Positions 1 through 6,684 of a stretch of 6,770 nucleotides of DNA are shown piece after piece. Numbering within the stretch: the stretch's first letter is position 1; each line of letters starts with the position of its first letter. The notes beneath the pieces are model-generated. The model did not search any database and was not told the DNA's origin. It saw only the letters and a list, made by a program, of their open reading frames with translations. The DNA lies in the NCBI GenBank assembly GCA_025934595.1, contig JAICXU010000175.1, forward strand, positions 1-6,770, given 5' to 3'. This DNA comes from Polyangiaceae bacterium. Its GTDB lineage: Bacteria > Myxococcota_A > Polyangia > Polyangiales > Polyangiaceae. Made by a program: the position numbers and the translations under genes.

Positions 1-1709
1 AAGTGCTCGACACGTCGCGCGGGCGCGGTCTTCCCGTGGAGCGCGTTCGCCGGATTTTGCGGCAGGTTTCGCAAGCGCTCGAGCTCGTGCACGCGCAAAA
101 AGTGGTGCATCGCGATCTCAAGCCCTCGAACATATTGCTTGCGACCGAAGCCGGCGCCGAGGTCGCGAAGGTCACCGACTTCGGCCTCGTGAAGCTCGTC
201 GAGATGAACATGCAACGCACGACGACGCTCGCGGGCGCTTCGCTCGGTTACGCGCCGCCGGAGCAATACGAGCAGGGCAACGAGCGCGTCGGCGTTCGCA
301 CCGACGTATTTTCGCTCGCTGCGATCGCGTTCGAAATGCTCGCGGGAAAATTCGCTTTTCCATTTCGTGACGGCGAAAATCCGCTGCTCATCGTCACGCG
401 CATCATGAACGGCCCGCGACCGCAGCTCGCGAAAACCATCGATTCTCTTTCGCCGGAGCTCTCGAACAAACCTGCGCTCGTCGAGCGTCTGGATCGCGAG
501 CTCACGCGCGCGCTCGCAGCGGATTTGAACGACCGACACGCTTCGATCGGCGAATTCTGGGGAGCGCTCGAGCCGATTTTGAAAGCGGCAAGCGATACGG
601 GCGCGAGCCTGCAGCCGCCACCGAACGCCGATCAGCTCGCCTTCCTCGAAACGATTCCGGCGTACGGGACGAATGCGCAAAAATATTTGCCCCAACCCGA
701 GCGCGCAGGCGAGAGCCCGGCCGCCGCTTCGAAGCGCGGGTCGGCGCCGCCGAAATCCGCGGTGCGAGTGCGCGGGAGCGATCCCGGACCCTCGTCGCCC
801 GCGGCTTGGGTATGGCGCATCTCGACGCGGCCGCTCGGGGCCAACGTCGTTCGCGCGGCCACGTTCGCAACCGACGGATCGAGCGCGGTAGGTGTCGGCC
901 CCGGCGGATTGGCGAGGTGGGATCGCGGAGCGTGGATCGGCATCACGCTTCCCTCGACGATCGACGTGCGCGTGATTCGCGGCATTCGACGACTGCGCGG
1001 CGGCGATCTCGTTCTCGTCGGCGACCACGCGACCGCGATGCGCATCGCACCGAGCGGCAAGCACGAGACCTGGAATTTGCCGAGCCGCGACATGATCGTC
1101 CATGGCTCGTACGTCGACGAGCGCGCCGGCGTTTGCACGTTCGTCGGCGAGCGACCTTCGCGCGCCATGGTCCCGCGCGGATCGAACGCGCCCACGACGA
1201 CCGGTTCCGTGGTGCAGCTCACCGACAGCCGCATCACGTTCGCGGCCGACGTTCCCGGCACACAACGCCTGCGCGCCGTCACGCGCATTTTGAGCGGAAC
1301 GCTGATCGCGGTCGGTGACAGCGGCGCGGTCGCACGCGTCGAGGCCGGCACCGCCGAGCTCGTTCGCAACGTGTGCGCCGGAAATCTTCTCGCGATCGAG
1401 CCGATGGCCGACGGTGGCGCCGTCACCGTCGGCGCGGGCGGTCACGCGCTCTACATCACGCCGCGTCTCGAGGCGCACCTCGAAGCCGTGCAGACGACGA
1501 AAGATTTGCATTCGGTCACGGTCAGCGAAGACGGCGCGGTGTGGGCCGGCGCCTCGCAGTCGCGCGTGCTCCGGCGAACCGGTGAAAGTTGGACCCGCAT
1601 GAGCGGCGAGTTCGGTCTCGCGTCGAGCGTGATCGCGGTGTGGGCGGGGGCGCGCCTCGTTCGCGCAATTTGCGACGACGGCGCGGTGATCGAAGGCCAA
1701 GCGAGCTGA
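1..1709 (+). CDS. Hanks-type Ser/Thr protein kinase with C-terminal propeller-like repeats (5'-partial)
   Basis: The reading frame is open at the left edge. The N-lobe (glycine loop, ATP lysine, alpha-C glutamate) is missing, so the GTG at position 3 is only the first start-like codon and the gene begins upstream. Numbering residues from that codon, the catalytic loop HRDLKPSN is at 36-43 (D38, K40, N43), DFG at 59-61, a Thr-rich activation segment near 73-75, APPEQ at 84-88, and DVFSLA at 101-106. The C-lobe ends near 195. All catalytic residues present look intact, so it should phosphorylate Ser/Thr of unknown targets. A Pro/Ala/Ser-rich linker follows (about 200-268). The remainder, 285-565, carries repeated strand patterns of the type hhhVGxxGxhhR at roughly 40-residue spacing, suggesting a beta-propeller. 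No membrane helix separates the two parts, so the repeat domain is inferred to be cytoplasmic. The kinase assignment is firm; the propeller is inference. The next gene starts 13 nt downstream. Confidence 0.93.
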   Translation, partial: VLDTSRGRGLPVERVRRILRQVSQALELVHAQKVVHRDLKPSNILLATEAGAEVAKVTDFGLVKLVEMNMQRTTTLAGASLGYAPPEQYEQGNERVGVRTDVFSLAAIAFEMLAGKFAFPFRDGENPLLIVTRIMNGPRPQLAKTIDSLSPELSNKPALVERLDRELTRALAADLNDRHASIGEFWGALEPILKAASDTGASLQPPPNADQLAFLETIPAYGTNAQKYLPQPERAGESPAAASKRGSAPPKSAVRVRGSDPGPSSPAAWVWRISTRPLGANVVRAATFATDGSSAVGVGPGGLARWDRGAWIGITLPSTIDVRVIRGIRRLRGGDLVLVGDHATAMRIAPSGKHETWNLPSRDMIVHGSYVDERAGVCTFVGERPSRAMVPRGSNAPTTTGSVVQLTDSRITFAADVPGTQRLRAVTRILSGTLIAVGDSGAVARVEAGTAELVRNVCAGNLLAIEPMADGGAVTVGAGGHALYITPRLEAHLEAVQTTKDLHSVTVSEDGAVWAGASQSRVLRRTGESWTRMSGEFGLASSVIAVWAGARLVRAICDDGAVIEGQAS

Positions 1710-1722
1710 TGTCCACGCCTCG

Positions 1723-2919
1723 ATGAGCTCTCCGCCGTCGAGCATTCCTCCGAAAGGCGCGTCGCGCGCGATCGGAAAAAGGCCTCGAATGAGCCGCTTT
1801 TTGCGCGCGCTCATTCTGATCACGTCGATCGCTCATCTCGCCCCGACGCTCGGCGTGATCGATTTCGCATCGGAGCATCGGTGGCCGTTGCCTTGGCTCT
1901 TCGGCATCATTTTTTTCGTGGTGGGCGTCGGTCTCTTTCCCGGACGCGCGCTCCACATCATGAACGACAGAAAGCGGAGCCCTTGGGGCGTGCGCCTGAT
2001 CGATCTTCCCTACTACGCGCATTGGTGCGCGTGCCTCTTTGCGATTTTGCCAAGCGTCCTCGCCACGCTCATCGGCCTCACGCTTTATCGGAAGATTCCT
2101 CTCGGGGTCTTTTTCGAGGCGTACGTCGTCGGTCTCGTCGTCTGCGCGTACGGGGTCTTCGTGCGGCGCGCGTGGTTTCTCACGAAGAAAATCGACATAG
2201 CCATCGAAGGGCTCGATCCGAAGCTCGACGGCTTCAAGATCGTCCACCTCTCCGACCTTCACATCGGAGGCATGACGCCGAAGTCTTGGCTCGAACGATG
2301 GGTCACCGCCGCGAACGAGTGCGACGCAGATCTCGCCGTCGTTACGGGTGACATGGTGACGAGCGGCGTCGAGTTCCATGACGACATCGCAACGGGATTG
2401 TCGGGTCTCAAAGCACGCGCCGGCGCCTACGTGTCGATGGGCAACCACGATTACTTCGGCGAAGGCGAGCCGCTCATTTCAGGGCTGATTTCTCGGGGTG
2501 TGCGCGTGCTTCGCAACGAAGGCGAGCTCATCGAGCACGACGGAAAACGCGTGTATCTTGCAGCTATCGACGACACATGGACGAAACGCGACGATCTCGC
2601 GCGCGCGCTCGAGGGAAAGCCCGAGGGCACGAGCACGATTCTTCTCTCGCACGATCCGGAACGGTTCCCGCATGCGGCCGAGAAGGAAGTCGAGCTCACG
2701 CTCAGCGGTCACACGCACGGCGGGCAGATCGCGGTTCCGTTTTTGTGGCGATGGTTTTCGCTCGCGCACATCTCGCATCACTACGCCGTCGATCTCTACA
2801 ACGAAGGTCGATCGTGGCTCTACGTTCATCCAGGTCTCGGCACGACGGGGCCACCCATTCGTCTCGGCATCGCGCCCGCCGTGGTCCTGCTCACGCTCCG
2901 CGCGAAGCCTGCGGCGTAA
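1723..2919 (+). CDS. Membrane-anchored calcineurin-like metallophosphoesterase (YkuE/YaeI type)
   Basis: The 398-residue product has every metal-binding motif of the calcineurin-like fold: DLH (D178, H180), GD (G209-D210), GNHD (240-243), LSH (H310) and GHTH (329-332). It also has the PPIRLG-then-hydrophobic-strand ending typical of YkuE/YaeI proteins. It should be a two-metal phosphohydrolase; the substrate cannot be read from sequence. Phospholipid or nucleotide-lipid substrates, including LpxG-like UDP-diacylglucosamine cleavage, are possible. Typical YkuE proteins are near 280 residues. The extra length is an N-terminal region with four hydrophobic segments (about 26-46, 55-72, 97-121, 126-148). 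Basic residues at 73-91 and 148-156 suggest the catalytic domain faces the cytoplasm. Start choice is open. ATG 1723 has no clear Shine-Dalgarno. ATG 1789 (residue 23) is preceded by AAAGG with a 6-nt spacer and begins just before the first helix, so the true protein may be 376 residues. Probably co-transcribed with the kinase. Confidence 0.93.
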   Translation: MSSPPSSIPPKGASRAIGKRPRMSRFLRALILITSIAHLAPTLGVIDFASEHRWPLPWLFGIIFFVVGVGLFPGRALHIMNDRKRSPWGVRLIDLPYYAHWCACLFAILPSVLATLIGLTLYRKIPLGVFFEAYVVGLVVCAYGVFVRRAWFLTKKIDIAIEGLDPKLDGFKIVHLSDLHIGGMTPKSWLERWVTAANECDADLAVVTGDMVTSGVEFHDDIATGLSGLKARAGAYVSMGNHDYFGEGEPLISGLISRGVRVLRNEGELIEHDGKRVYLAAIDDTWTKRDDLARALEGKPEGTSTILLSHDPERFPHAAEKEVELTLSGHTHGGQIAVPFLWRWFSLAHISHHYAVDLYNEGRSWLYVHPGLGTTGPPIRLGIAPAVVLLTLRAKPAA

Positions 2920-2943
2920 GGCCGCCGCTCGGAAGTGAAGATG

Positions 2944-3019
2944 AACCGCCAAGACGCCGAGAACGCCAAGTAGAAGATCTGGATTTTTGATCGTTGGCGA
3001 CCTTTGCGGCTTGGCGGTT
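2944..3019. repeat. Imperfect inverted repeat of CGCCAAG-like heptamers in the convergent gap
   Basis: Arms at 2944-2969 and 2994-3019 are complementary at 21 of 26 positions plus one G-U pair, around a 24-nt loop. The left arm holds three direct heptamers: CGCCAAG at 2947, CGCCGAG at 2955 and CGCCAAG at 2964. The right arm holds the inverted set at 2993, 3002 and 3010. The element fills most of the gap between the convergent phosphoesterase and fadJ stop codons. It begins 24 nt past the first and 14 nt past the second. A transcript from either side could fold it, so it may act as a bidirectional terminator or 3'-end stabiliser. Neither side has a proper U-tract right after the stem, so it is not a canonical intrinsic terminator. 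A dispersed REP/MITE-like repeat is the alternative. I recall similar CCGCCAAGACGCC sequences between genes in other bacteria but cannot verify it here. Confidence 0.75.
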
Positions 3020-3033
3020 TCTCCTTTCAGGTT

Positions 3034-5220
3034 TTAGCGCGCATAAAATCGGCCATTTTCCCGCGCTTTTTCGACAAGCGCAGGTGCGGGCGTCCAGCGT
3101 TTGCCGAAGCGGTCCTCGTAACCTTGGATACGTCGCACGATTTCGGCGGCGCCGACCGAGTCGACCCAACGCAGCGGACCGCCACGGAACGGAGGAAATC
3201 CGAGACCGAAGATGGCGCCGATGTCCGCGTCGCGCGGCGAGCGAACGATGCGTTCGCCGTAACAATGCAGCGCCTCGTTCACCATTTGCAGCACGCAGCG
3301 TTGTTGGATTTCGTCGACCGACACTTTCGTGTTGGTCGGCTTCACGTCGAGGATTTCGTAGACGCTCGGATCGATCTGCTTTTTGCCTTTTTTCGCCGCG
3401 TCTCCGTAAAGGTAAAATCCCTTTCCGTTCTTGCGACCCTTGCGACCGTCGGCAATGAGCTTCGCCGTCGAGCCCGGCGGCGTCATGCGCTCGCCGAACT
3501 CCGCGAGCATGATGGGGCCGACGTGCGCGGCGACGTCGATGCCGACCTCGTCGAGCAGCGCGACGGGGCCGACGGGGAATCCCCAATCGACGAGCGCTCG
3601 ATCGATCATGTCGGCCGGCACGCCTTCCGCGATGAGATACGCGGCCTCGTTCATGTACGGCCCCAAAATTCGGCTCGTGTAGAAGCCGACGCCGTCGTTC
3701 ACGACGATGCACGTTTTACCCTGCTTTTTGCCGAGCGCGACGGCGGTCGCGACTACCTGTGGCGCGGTCTTCTTCGTTTGGATCACCTCGAGCAGCGGCA
3801 TTTTGTGGACGGGGCTGAAGTAATGCATGCCGACGACGTTCTCGGGGCGCTTCGATGCTGCAGCGATTTTCGTGATCGGGATCGACGACGTATTCGACGC
3901 GAAGATCGCGTCGTCTTTCATCACCGCTTCGACTTCGCGGACCACGCGATGCTTGAGATCGAGATCCTCGAACACGGCTTCGATGACGACGTCGGCGTTC
4001 TTCACGCCGGAGTAGTCGGTCGTCGCCGTGAGCTTCGCGAATTCTTGATCGCGCTCGACGGCGGTGAGCTGCTTCTTCTTCACGCGCTCGTCCAAAATAT
4101 CGCGCACGTATTTCAGACCGCGGCCCGCGCCCTCGTCGTCCTTGTCCTTCAAACGCACGGGAATTCTCGCGTGGATCGTGATGTACGCGATGCCCCCTCC
4201 CATGAGACCGCCGCCGAGCATCGACACGTGCTCGACTTTTTTCGCCTGCACGTTCGGCGCGTCGGTGCCTTTGTCTTTCTTGAGCGCCTGCGTGGCGAAG
4301 AAAATGTGAATGAGCTCACGCGCCGTGTCGCTCATGACAAGCTCACCGAACGACGCGGCCTCGAGCTTCGCCGCCGCATCGAATCCTTTGCTCCCGAACG
4401 TCTCGATGACATCGATGATTTTTTCGGTGGCGGGATAATGGCCCCGCGTCTTCTTGCGCGTGGCCTCGCGCGCCTTCTTGAAAAGGAGCGCGCGACCGGC
4501 GGGATTTTTCTCGAGCGCGATCCGGGTGAGCGTCGCCGCGTCGAGCTTCAGCGCCTTCTTCTTCGGACCTCGGCCGTCTGCGAGATCGAGCGCCAGCTTC
4601 GCGGCGACGTCGAGGAGGACTTCTTGCGGGCAGACCTCGTCGACGAGCCCCATCTTCTTTGCTTTCGCCGCACGCGTATTTTTTCCGGTCAGCGAGAGAT
4701 CGAGAGCGACCTGCAATCCGGTGCGCTGCGCGATGCGCATCATGCCGTTCGCCGCGGGCAAGAGACCGAGCTGCACCTCGGGCAAGCCGAACACCGTCTT
4801 CTTGTCGTCCGTCGCGACGATCGCTTTGCATCCGAGGGCGAGCTCGAACCCGCCGCCGAGCGCAGCGCCGTCGACGGCAGCCACGAACGGCTTCTTGTCG
4901 TTCAGGCGTTTCAGCGCGAGCGCGAACTCACGCGACAACTCTTCGATCTCCGCCGCGCGCGTGACCGCCTTCAGCATGTCGATGTTCGCGCCGACGACGA
5001 AGCTTCCCTTCTTGCCGCTCGCGATGACGGCCGCTTTCACTTCGTCGTCGCGCTCGATCTTCTCGATCGCGGCGCGCAGCTCTTCGCCGAACGTCCGGGT
5101 GATCGTGTTGAGCTCCGCATTCGGATCGTCGAGCGTCACCACGGCGACGCCGTCAGGGCGCACCGTGATCGTCGCGATCGGCTTATTTTCCGGGGTTTTC
5201 TCCACCATTTGCGTGGTCAT
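3034..5220 (-). CDS. fadJ: FadJ-type fatty-acid oxidation complex alpha subunit (enoyl-CoA hydratase / 3-hydroxyacyl-CoA dehydrogenase)
   Basis: This multifunctional alpha subunit hydrates trans-2-enoyl-CoA and oxidises L-3-hydroxyacyl-CoA with NAD. Its 728 residues are close to E. coli FadJ (714) and FadB (729). The N-terminal crotonase domain (about 15-210) has both catalytic glutamates: E126 in LGGGFE and E148 in GLPE. The NAD-binding Rossmann motif LGGGLMGGG is at 335-343. The dehydrogenase dyad is H466 in GMHYFSP and E478 in LEVI, with the same 12-residue spacing as E. coli FadB H450/E462. C-terminal dehydrogenase domains follow, with NDGVGFYTSRI (508-518) and RKGRKNGKGFYLYG (593-606). 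ATG 5220 is chosen over the upstream ATG at 5271: it has GGAGG 4 nt before it and lies 13 nt after the fadI stop, whereas 5271 would overlap fadI. One oddity is that the usual PG(A/S)GGTQRLP loop after E148 reads PAANGMMRIAQ (155-165). The gene order matches E. coli fadIJ. Confidence 0.96.
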   Translation of the reverse strand: MTTQMVEKTPENKPIATITVRPDGVAVVTLDDPNAELNTITRTFGEELRAAIEKIERDDEVKAAVIASGKKGSFVVGANIDMLKAVTRAAEIEELSREFALALKRLNDKKPFVAAVDGAALGGGFELALGCKAIVATDDKKTVFGLPEVQLGLLPAANGMMRIAQRTGLQVALDLSLTGKNTRAAKAKKMGLVDEVCPQEVLLDVAAKLALDLADGRGPKKKALKLDAATLTRIALEKNPAGRALLFKKAREATRKKTRGHYPATEKIIDVIETFGSKGFDAAAKLEAASFGELVMSDTARELIHIFFATQALKKDKGTDAPNVQAKKVEHVSMLGGGLMGGGIAYITIHARIPVRLKDKDDEGAGRGLKYVRDILDERVKKKQLTAVERDQEFAKLTATTDYSGVKNADVVIEAVFEDLDLKHRVVREVEAVMKDDAIFASNTSSIPITKIAAASKRPENVVGMHYFSPVHKMPLLEVIQTKKTAPQVVATAVALGKKQGKTCIVVNDGVGFYTSRILGPYMNEAAYLIAEGVPADMIDRALVDWGFPVGPVALLDEVGIDVAAHVGPIMLAEFGERMTPPGSTAKLIADGRKGRKNGKGFYLYGDAAKKGKKQIDPSVYEILDVKPTNTKVSVDEIQQRCVLQMVNEALHCYGERIVRSPRDADIGAIFGLGFPPFRGGPLRWVDSVGAAEIVRRIQGYEDRFGKRWTPAPALVEKARENGRFYAR

Positions 5221-5224
5221 TCTG

Positions 5225-5229
5225 CCTCC
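5225..5229 (-). promoter_or_regulatory. Shine-Dalgarno GGAGG of fadJ
   Basis: On the minus strand GGAGG stands 4 nt before ATG 5220, inside the 13-nt gap after the fadI stop (5234-5236). It decides the fadJ start: the longer reading from 5271 would add 17 residues overlapping the end of fadI. The tight spacing also supports co-transcription of fadI and fadJ. Confidence 0.75.
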
Positions 5230-5233
5230 GAGC

Positions 5234-6550
5234 TCATTCTGCTTCCAAGACCATGGCGGCGCCGAGGCCACCGGCTGCGCACGCCGTCGCGAGCCCGTAT
5301 TGGCCGCCGCGTCGTTTCAATTCGCGAAGCACCGTCGTCACCATGCGAGCCCCCGTCGCGGCGAAGGGATGACCGATCGAAATCGATCCGCCGTGCACGT
5401 TGAATTTGTCGTCATCGATCTCGCCGATGGCCTTCTGCCTTCCCAACTTTTCCTCCGCGAACTTCTTCGATGCGAATGCTTCCTTGTTGCAGAGGATTTG
5501 TGCGGCGAACGCCTCGTGCATGTCGACGACATCCATGTCCGCGAGCTCGAGACCAGCGCGCTCGAGCGCGATGGGCGTCGAGTAGCTCGGGCCCATCAGC
5601 ATCCATCCGTTCGGATCGAGCGCCGCGTACGCCCACGACTTCAAGTAACCGAGCGGCTCATAGCCGAGCGCCTTCGCCTTCGATTCGGTCATGAGGATCA
5701 GCGCGCTCGCGCCGTCCGTGAGCGGCGACGAATTTCCTGCCGTCACGGTTCCGTATTTCCGATCGAACGCGGGCCGAAGCTTCGCGTATCCCTCGACGTT
5801 CGAGTCCTCACGTACGTTGTTGTCTTTCGCGACGGGCGTGTCGAATTTCGGCTGCGGCAAGACGTGCATGACCTCTTGCTCGAAAACCCCATTTTTCCAG
5901 GCTTTCGCTGCGCGCTCGTGGCTGCGATGCGCGAACGCGTCCTGCGCTTCGCGCGAGATGTGAGCCTCGCGCGCCATCTTCTCTGCGCTCTCGCCCATGG
6001 TCCGACCCGTCGTCGGCTCCTTCAACGCGGGCGGCACGGGAATGAAATCTTTCGGCGACAATTTCGAAAACGCCTTCAGCTTGTCGCCGAGCGACTTCGC
6101 TTTTTGCGCATCGATGAGCACGCCGGCGAGCTTCTTCGACACCGTGATCGGTACGTCGCTCGCGCTGTCTGCACCGCCCACGATCGCGACGTCGTGTTGT
6201 CCGGCGAGCATGGCCTCCGCCGCGCTCGTCATGGCTTGGAACGACGTGGCGCACGCACGGCTCACGCTGAACGCTTCGATGTCTTTCGGCAGATTCGTTC
6301 CGAGCACGATCTCGCGCGCGATGTTCGGCGCGCTCACGGACGGCACGACTTGGCCGTACACGCACAAGCCAATCTCGTTCGGATCGAGCTCGCTCTTCTG
6401 GACGATTTCGGACACGACCGCGCGACCGAGATCGAGCGCGCTCATGCCTTTGTACACGGTGCCCGATCGCGCGAAAGGCGTTCGAAGCCCCGCGACGATC
6501 GCGATGCGCTCGCCGCTTTTGCCGTTTCCGTTGCCGTTCCTTTTCGCCAT
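5234..6550 (-). CDS. fadI: FadI-type 3-ketoacyl-CoA thiolase (fatty-acid oxidation complex beta subunit)
   Basis: This thiolase cleaves 3-ketoacyl-CoA with CoA to give acetyl-CoA and a shortened acyl-CoA, as partner of FadJ. The 438-residue length is almost that of E. coli FadI (436), and the resemblance runs end to end: RIAIVAGLRTPFAR (15-28), APNIAREIVLGT (74-85), SVSRACATSFQA (95-106), YAKLRPAFDRK (255-265), and the ending CAAGGLGAAMVLEAE (424-438). The nucleophile is C100. The other catalytic residues are H345 in MHEAFAAQ, H394 in GHPFAATGAR, and C424 in the CAAGG motif. SRACATS instead of the commoner NRFCSSG is the FadI/mitochondrial HADHB flavour. ATG 6550 is preceded by GGAG with a 9-nt spacer. 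The N-terminus has a short Asn-Gly-rich tail (5-10) of no evident function. It is the first gene of the operon and reads from the divergent control region holding the FadR-type palindrome. Confidence 0.97.
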   Translation of the reverse strand: MAKRNGNGNGKSGERIAIVAGLRTPFARSGTVYKGMSALDLGRAVVSEIVQKSELDPNEIGLCVYGQVVPSVSAPNIAREIVLGTNLPKDIEAFSVSRACATSFQAMTSAAEAMLAGQHDVAIVGGADSASDVPITVSKKLAGVLIDAQKAKSLGDKLKAFSKLSPKDFIPVPPALKEPTTGRTMGESAEKMAREAHISREAQDAFAHRSHERAAKAWKNGVFEQEVMHVLPQPKFDTPVAKDNNVREDSNVEGYAKLRPAFDRKYGTVTAGNSSPLTDGASALILMTESKAKALGYEPLGYLKSWAYAALDPNGWMLMGPSYSTPIALERAGLELADMDVVDMHEAFAAQILCNKEAFASKKFAEEKLGRQKAIGEIDDDKFNVHGGSISIGHPFAATGARMVTTVLRELKRRGGQYGLATACAAGGLGAAMVLEAE

Positions 6551-6559
6551 GGTCTTTCG

Positions 6560-6563
6560 CTCC
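6560..6563 (-). promoter_or_regulatory. Probable ribosome binding site of fadI
   Basis: GGAG on the minus strand lies 9 nt before ATG 6550. The next in-frame Met (residue 36) would remove the conserved RIAIVAGLRTPF strand, so ATG 6550 is the sensible start. Confidence 0.55.
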
Positions 6564-6584
6564 GGAGATGCGCGCCGTCGTCGA

Positions 6585-6602
6585 TGAATGAGGATTCATT
6601 CA
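6585..6602. promoter_or_regulatory. FadR (TetR-family)-type operator palindrome
   Basis: The palindrome TGAATGAGGATTCATTCA has two perfect 7-bp arms around GGAT. From memory, the Bacillus subtilis FadR (YsiA) consensus is TGAATGAMTANTCATTCA. Read on the minus strand the site is TGAATGAATCCTCATTCA, which differs from that 18-bp core at one spacer position only. FadR is a TetR-family repressor of beta-oxidation genes released by long-chain acyl-CoA. Here the site lies 35-52 nt before the fadI start codon, exactly where such control makes sense. The palindrome and the target genes are seen; the regulator is inferred and is not encoded in this window. Because the gap is divergent, the plus-strand gene on the right could share the operator. 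Confidence 0.82.
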
Positions 6603-6603
6603 G

Positions 6604-6632
6604 AATGTGGATCTACTGACGCAGCGAGTCAA
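6604..6632 (-). promoter_or_regulatory. Putative sigma-70 promoter of fadIJ
   Basis: On the minus strand TTGACT (6632-6627) matches 5 of 6 bases of the -35 box. After a 17-nt spacer comes CACATT (6609-6604), a weak -10 box (3 of 6) that keeps the key second A and last T. Transcription would start near 6597, inside the FadR-type palindrome, leaving a leader of about 47 nt. The geometry fits repression by blocking initiation. The weak -10 keeps confidence moderate. I found no comparable promoter for the plus-strand gene. Confidence 0.5.
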
Positions 6633-6684
6633 TGGTCGCTCGTTGGGCCCGATCTCATTCGAGAAAACGGCTGGTCACGCCGAC

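Noticed and set aside
2164..2184. Twin-arginine-like string (RRAWFLTKK, from residue 148) in the phosphoesterase, as some YkuE/YaeI relatives are Tat exported
   Set aside because: It follows four membrane helices instead of preceding a signal helix, and its spacing does not fit the SRRxFLK pattern. It reads better as a basic cytoplasmic flank.
1522..2448. A 308-codon minus-strand frame across the kinase end and phosphoesterase start
   Set aside because: Arg/His/Glu-rich shadow opposite two genes with clear motifs; no domain or start signal was recognised.
2911..2928. Small hairpin GCGGCG-TAAGGC-CGCCGC spanning the phosphoesterase stop codon
   Set aside because: Only 6 bp, no T-tract, and easily expected by chance in GC-rich DNA; not strong enough to call a terminator.
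5231..5239. TCATTCT near the fadI-fadJ junction as another operator half-site
   Set aside because: It is a single half-site that includes the fadI stop codon, with no palindromic partner.
5221..5271. A 17-residue longer fadJ start at ATG 5271
   Set aside because: It would overlap the 3' end of fadI, and the added residues are simply another frame of that gene; ATG 5220 has the GGAGG.
3004..5403. A 799-codon open frame on the plus strand opposite fadJ
   Set aside because: It is antisense to a gene with complete catalytic motifs. Its product is dominated by Arg, His, Asp and Glu with no recognisable domain, the usual shadow of a GC-rich gene.
4454..6619. A 721-codon open frame on the plus strand opposite fadI and part of fadJ
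   Set aside because: It crosses two real genes and their junction, has an Arg/Ser-rich composition without motifs, and is explained by codon bias of the opposite strand.
6655..6661. A second half-site resembling the operator arm (TCATTCG)
   Set aside because: No matching partner arm lies at the required 4-nt spacing, so it is probably chance.
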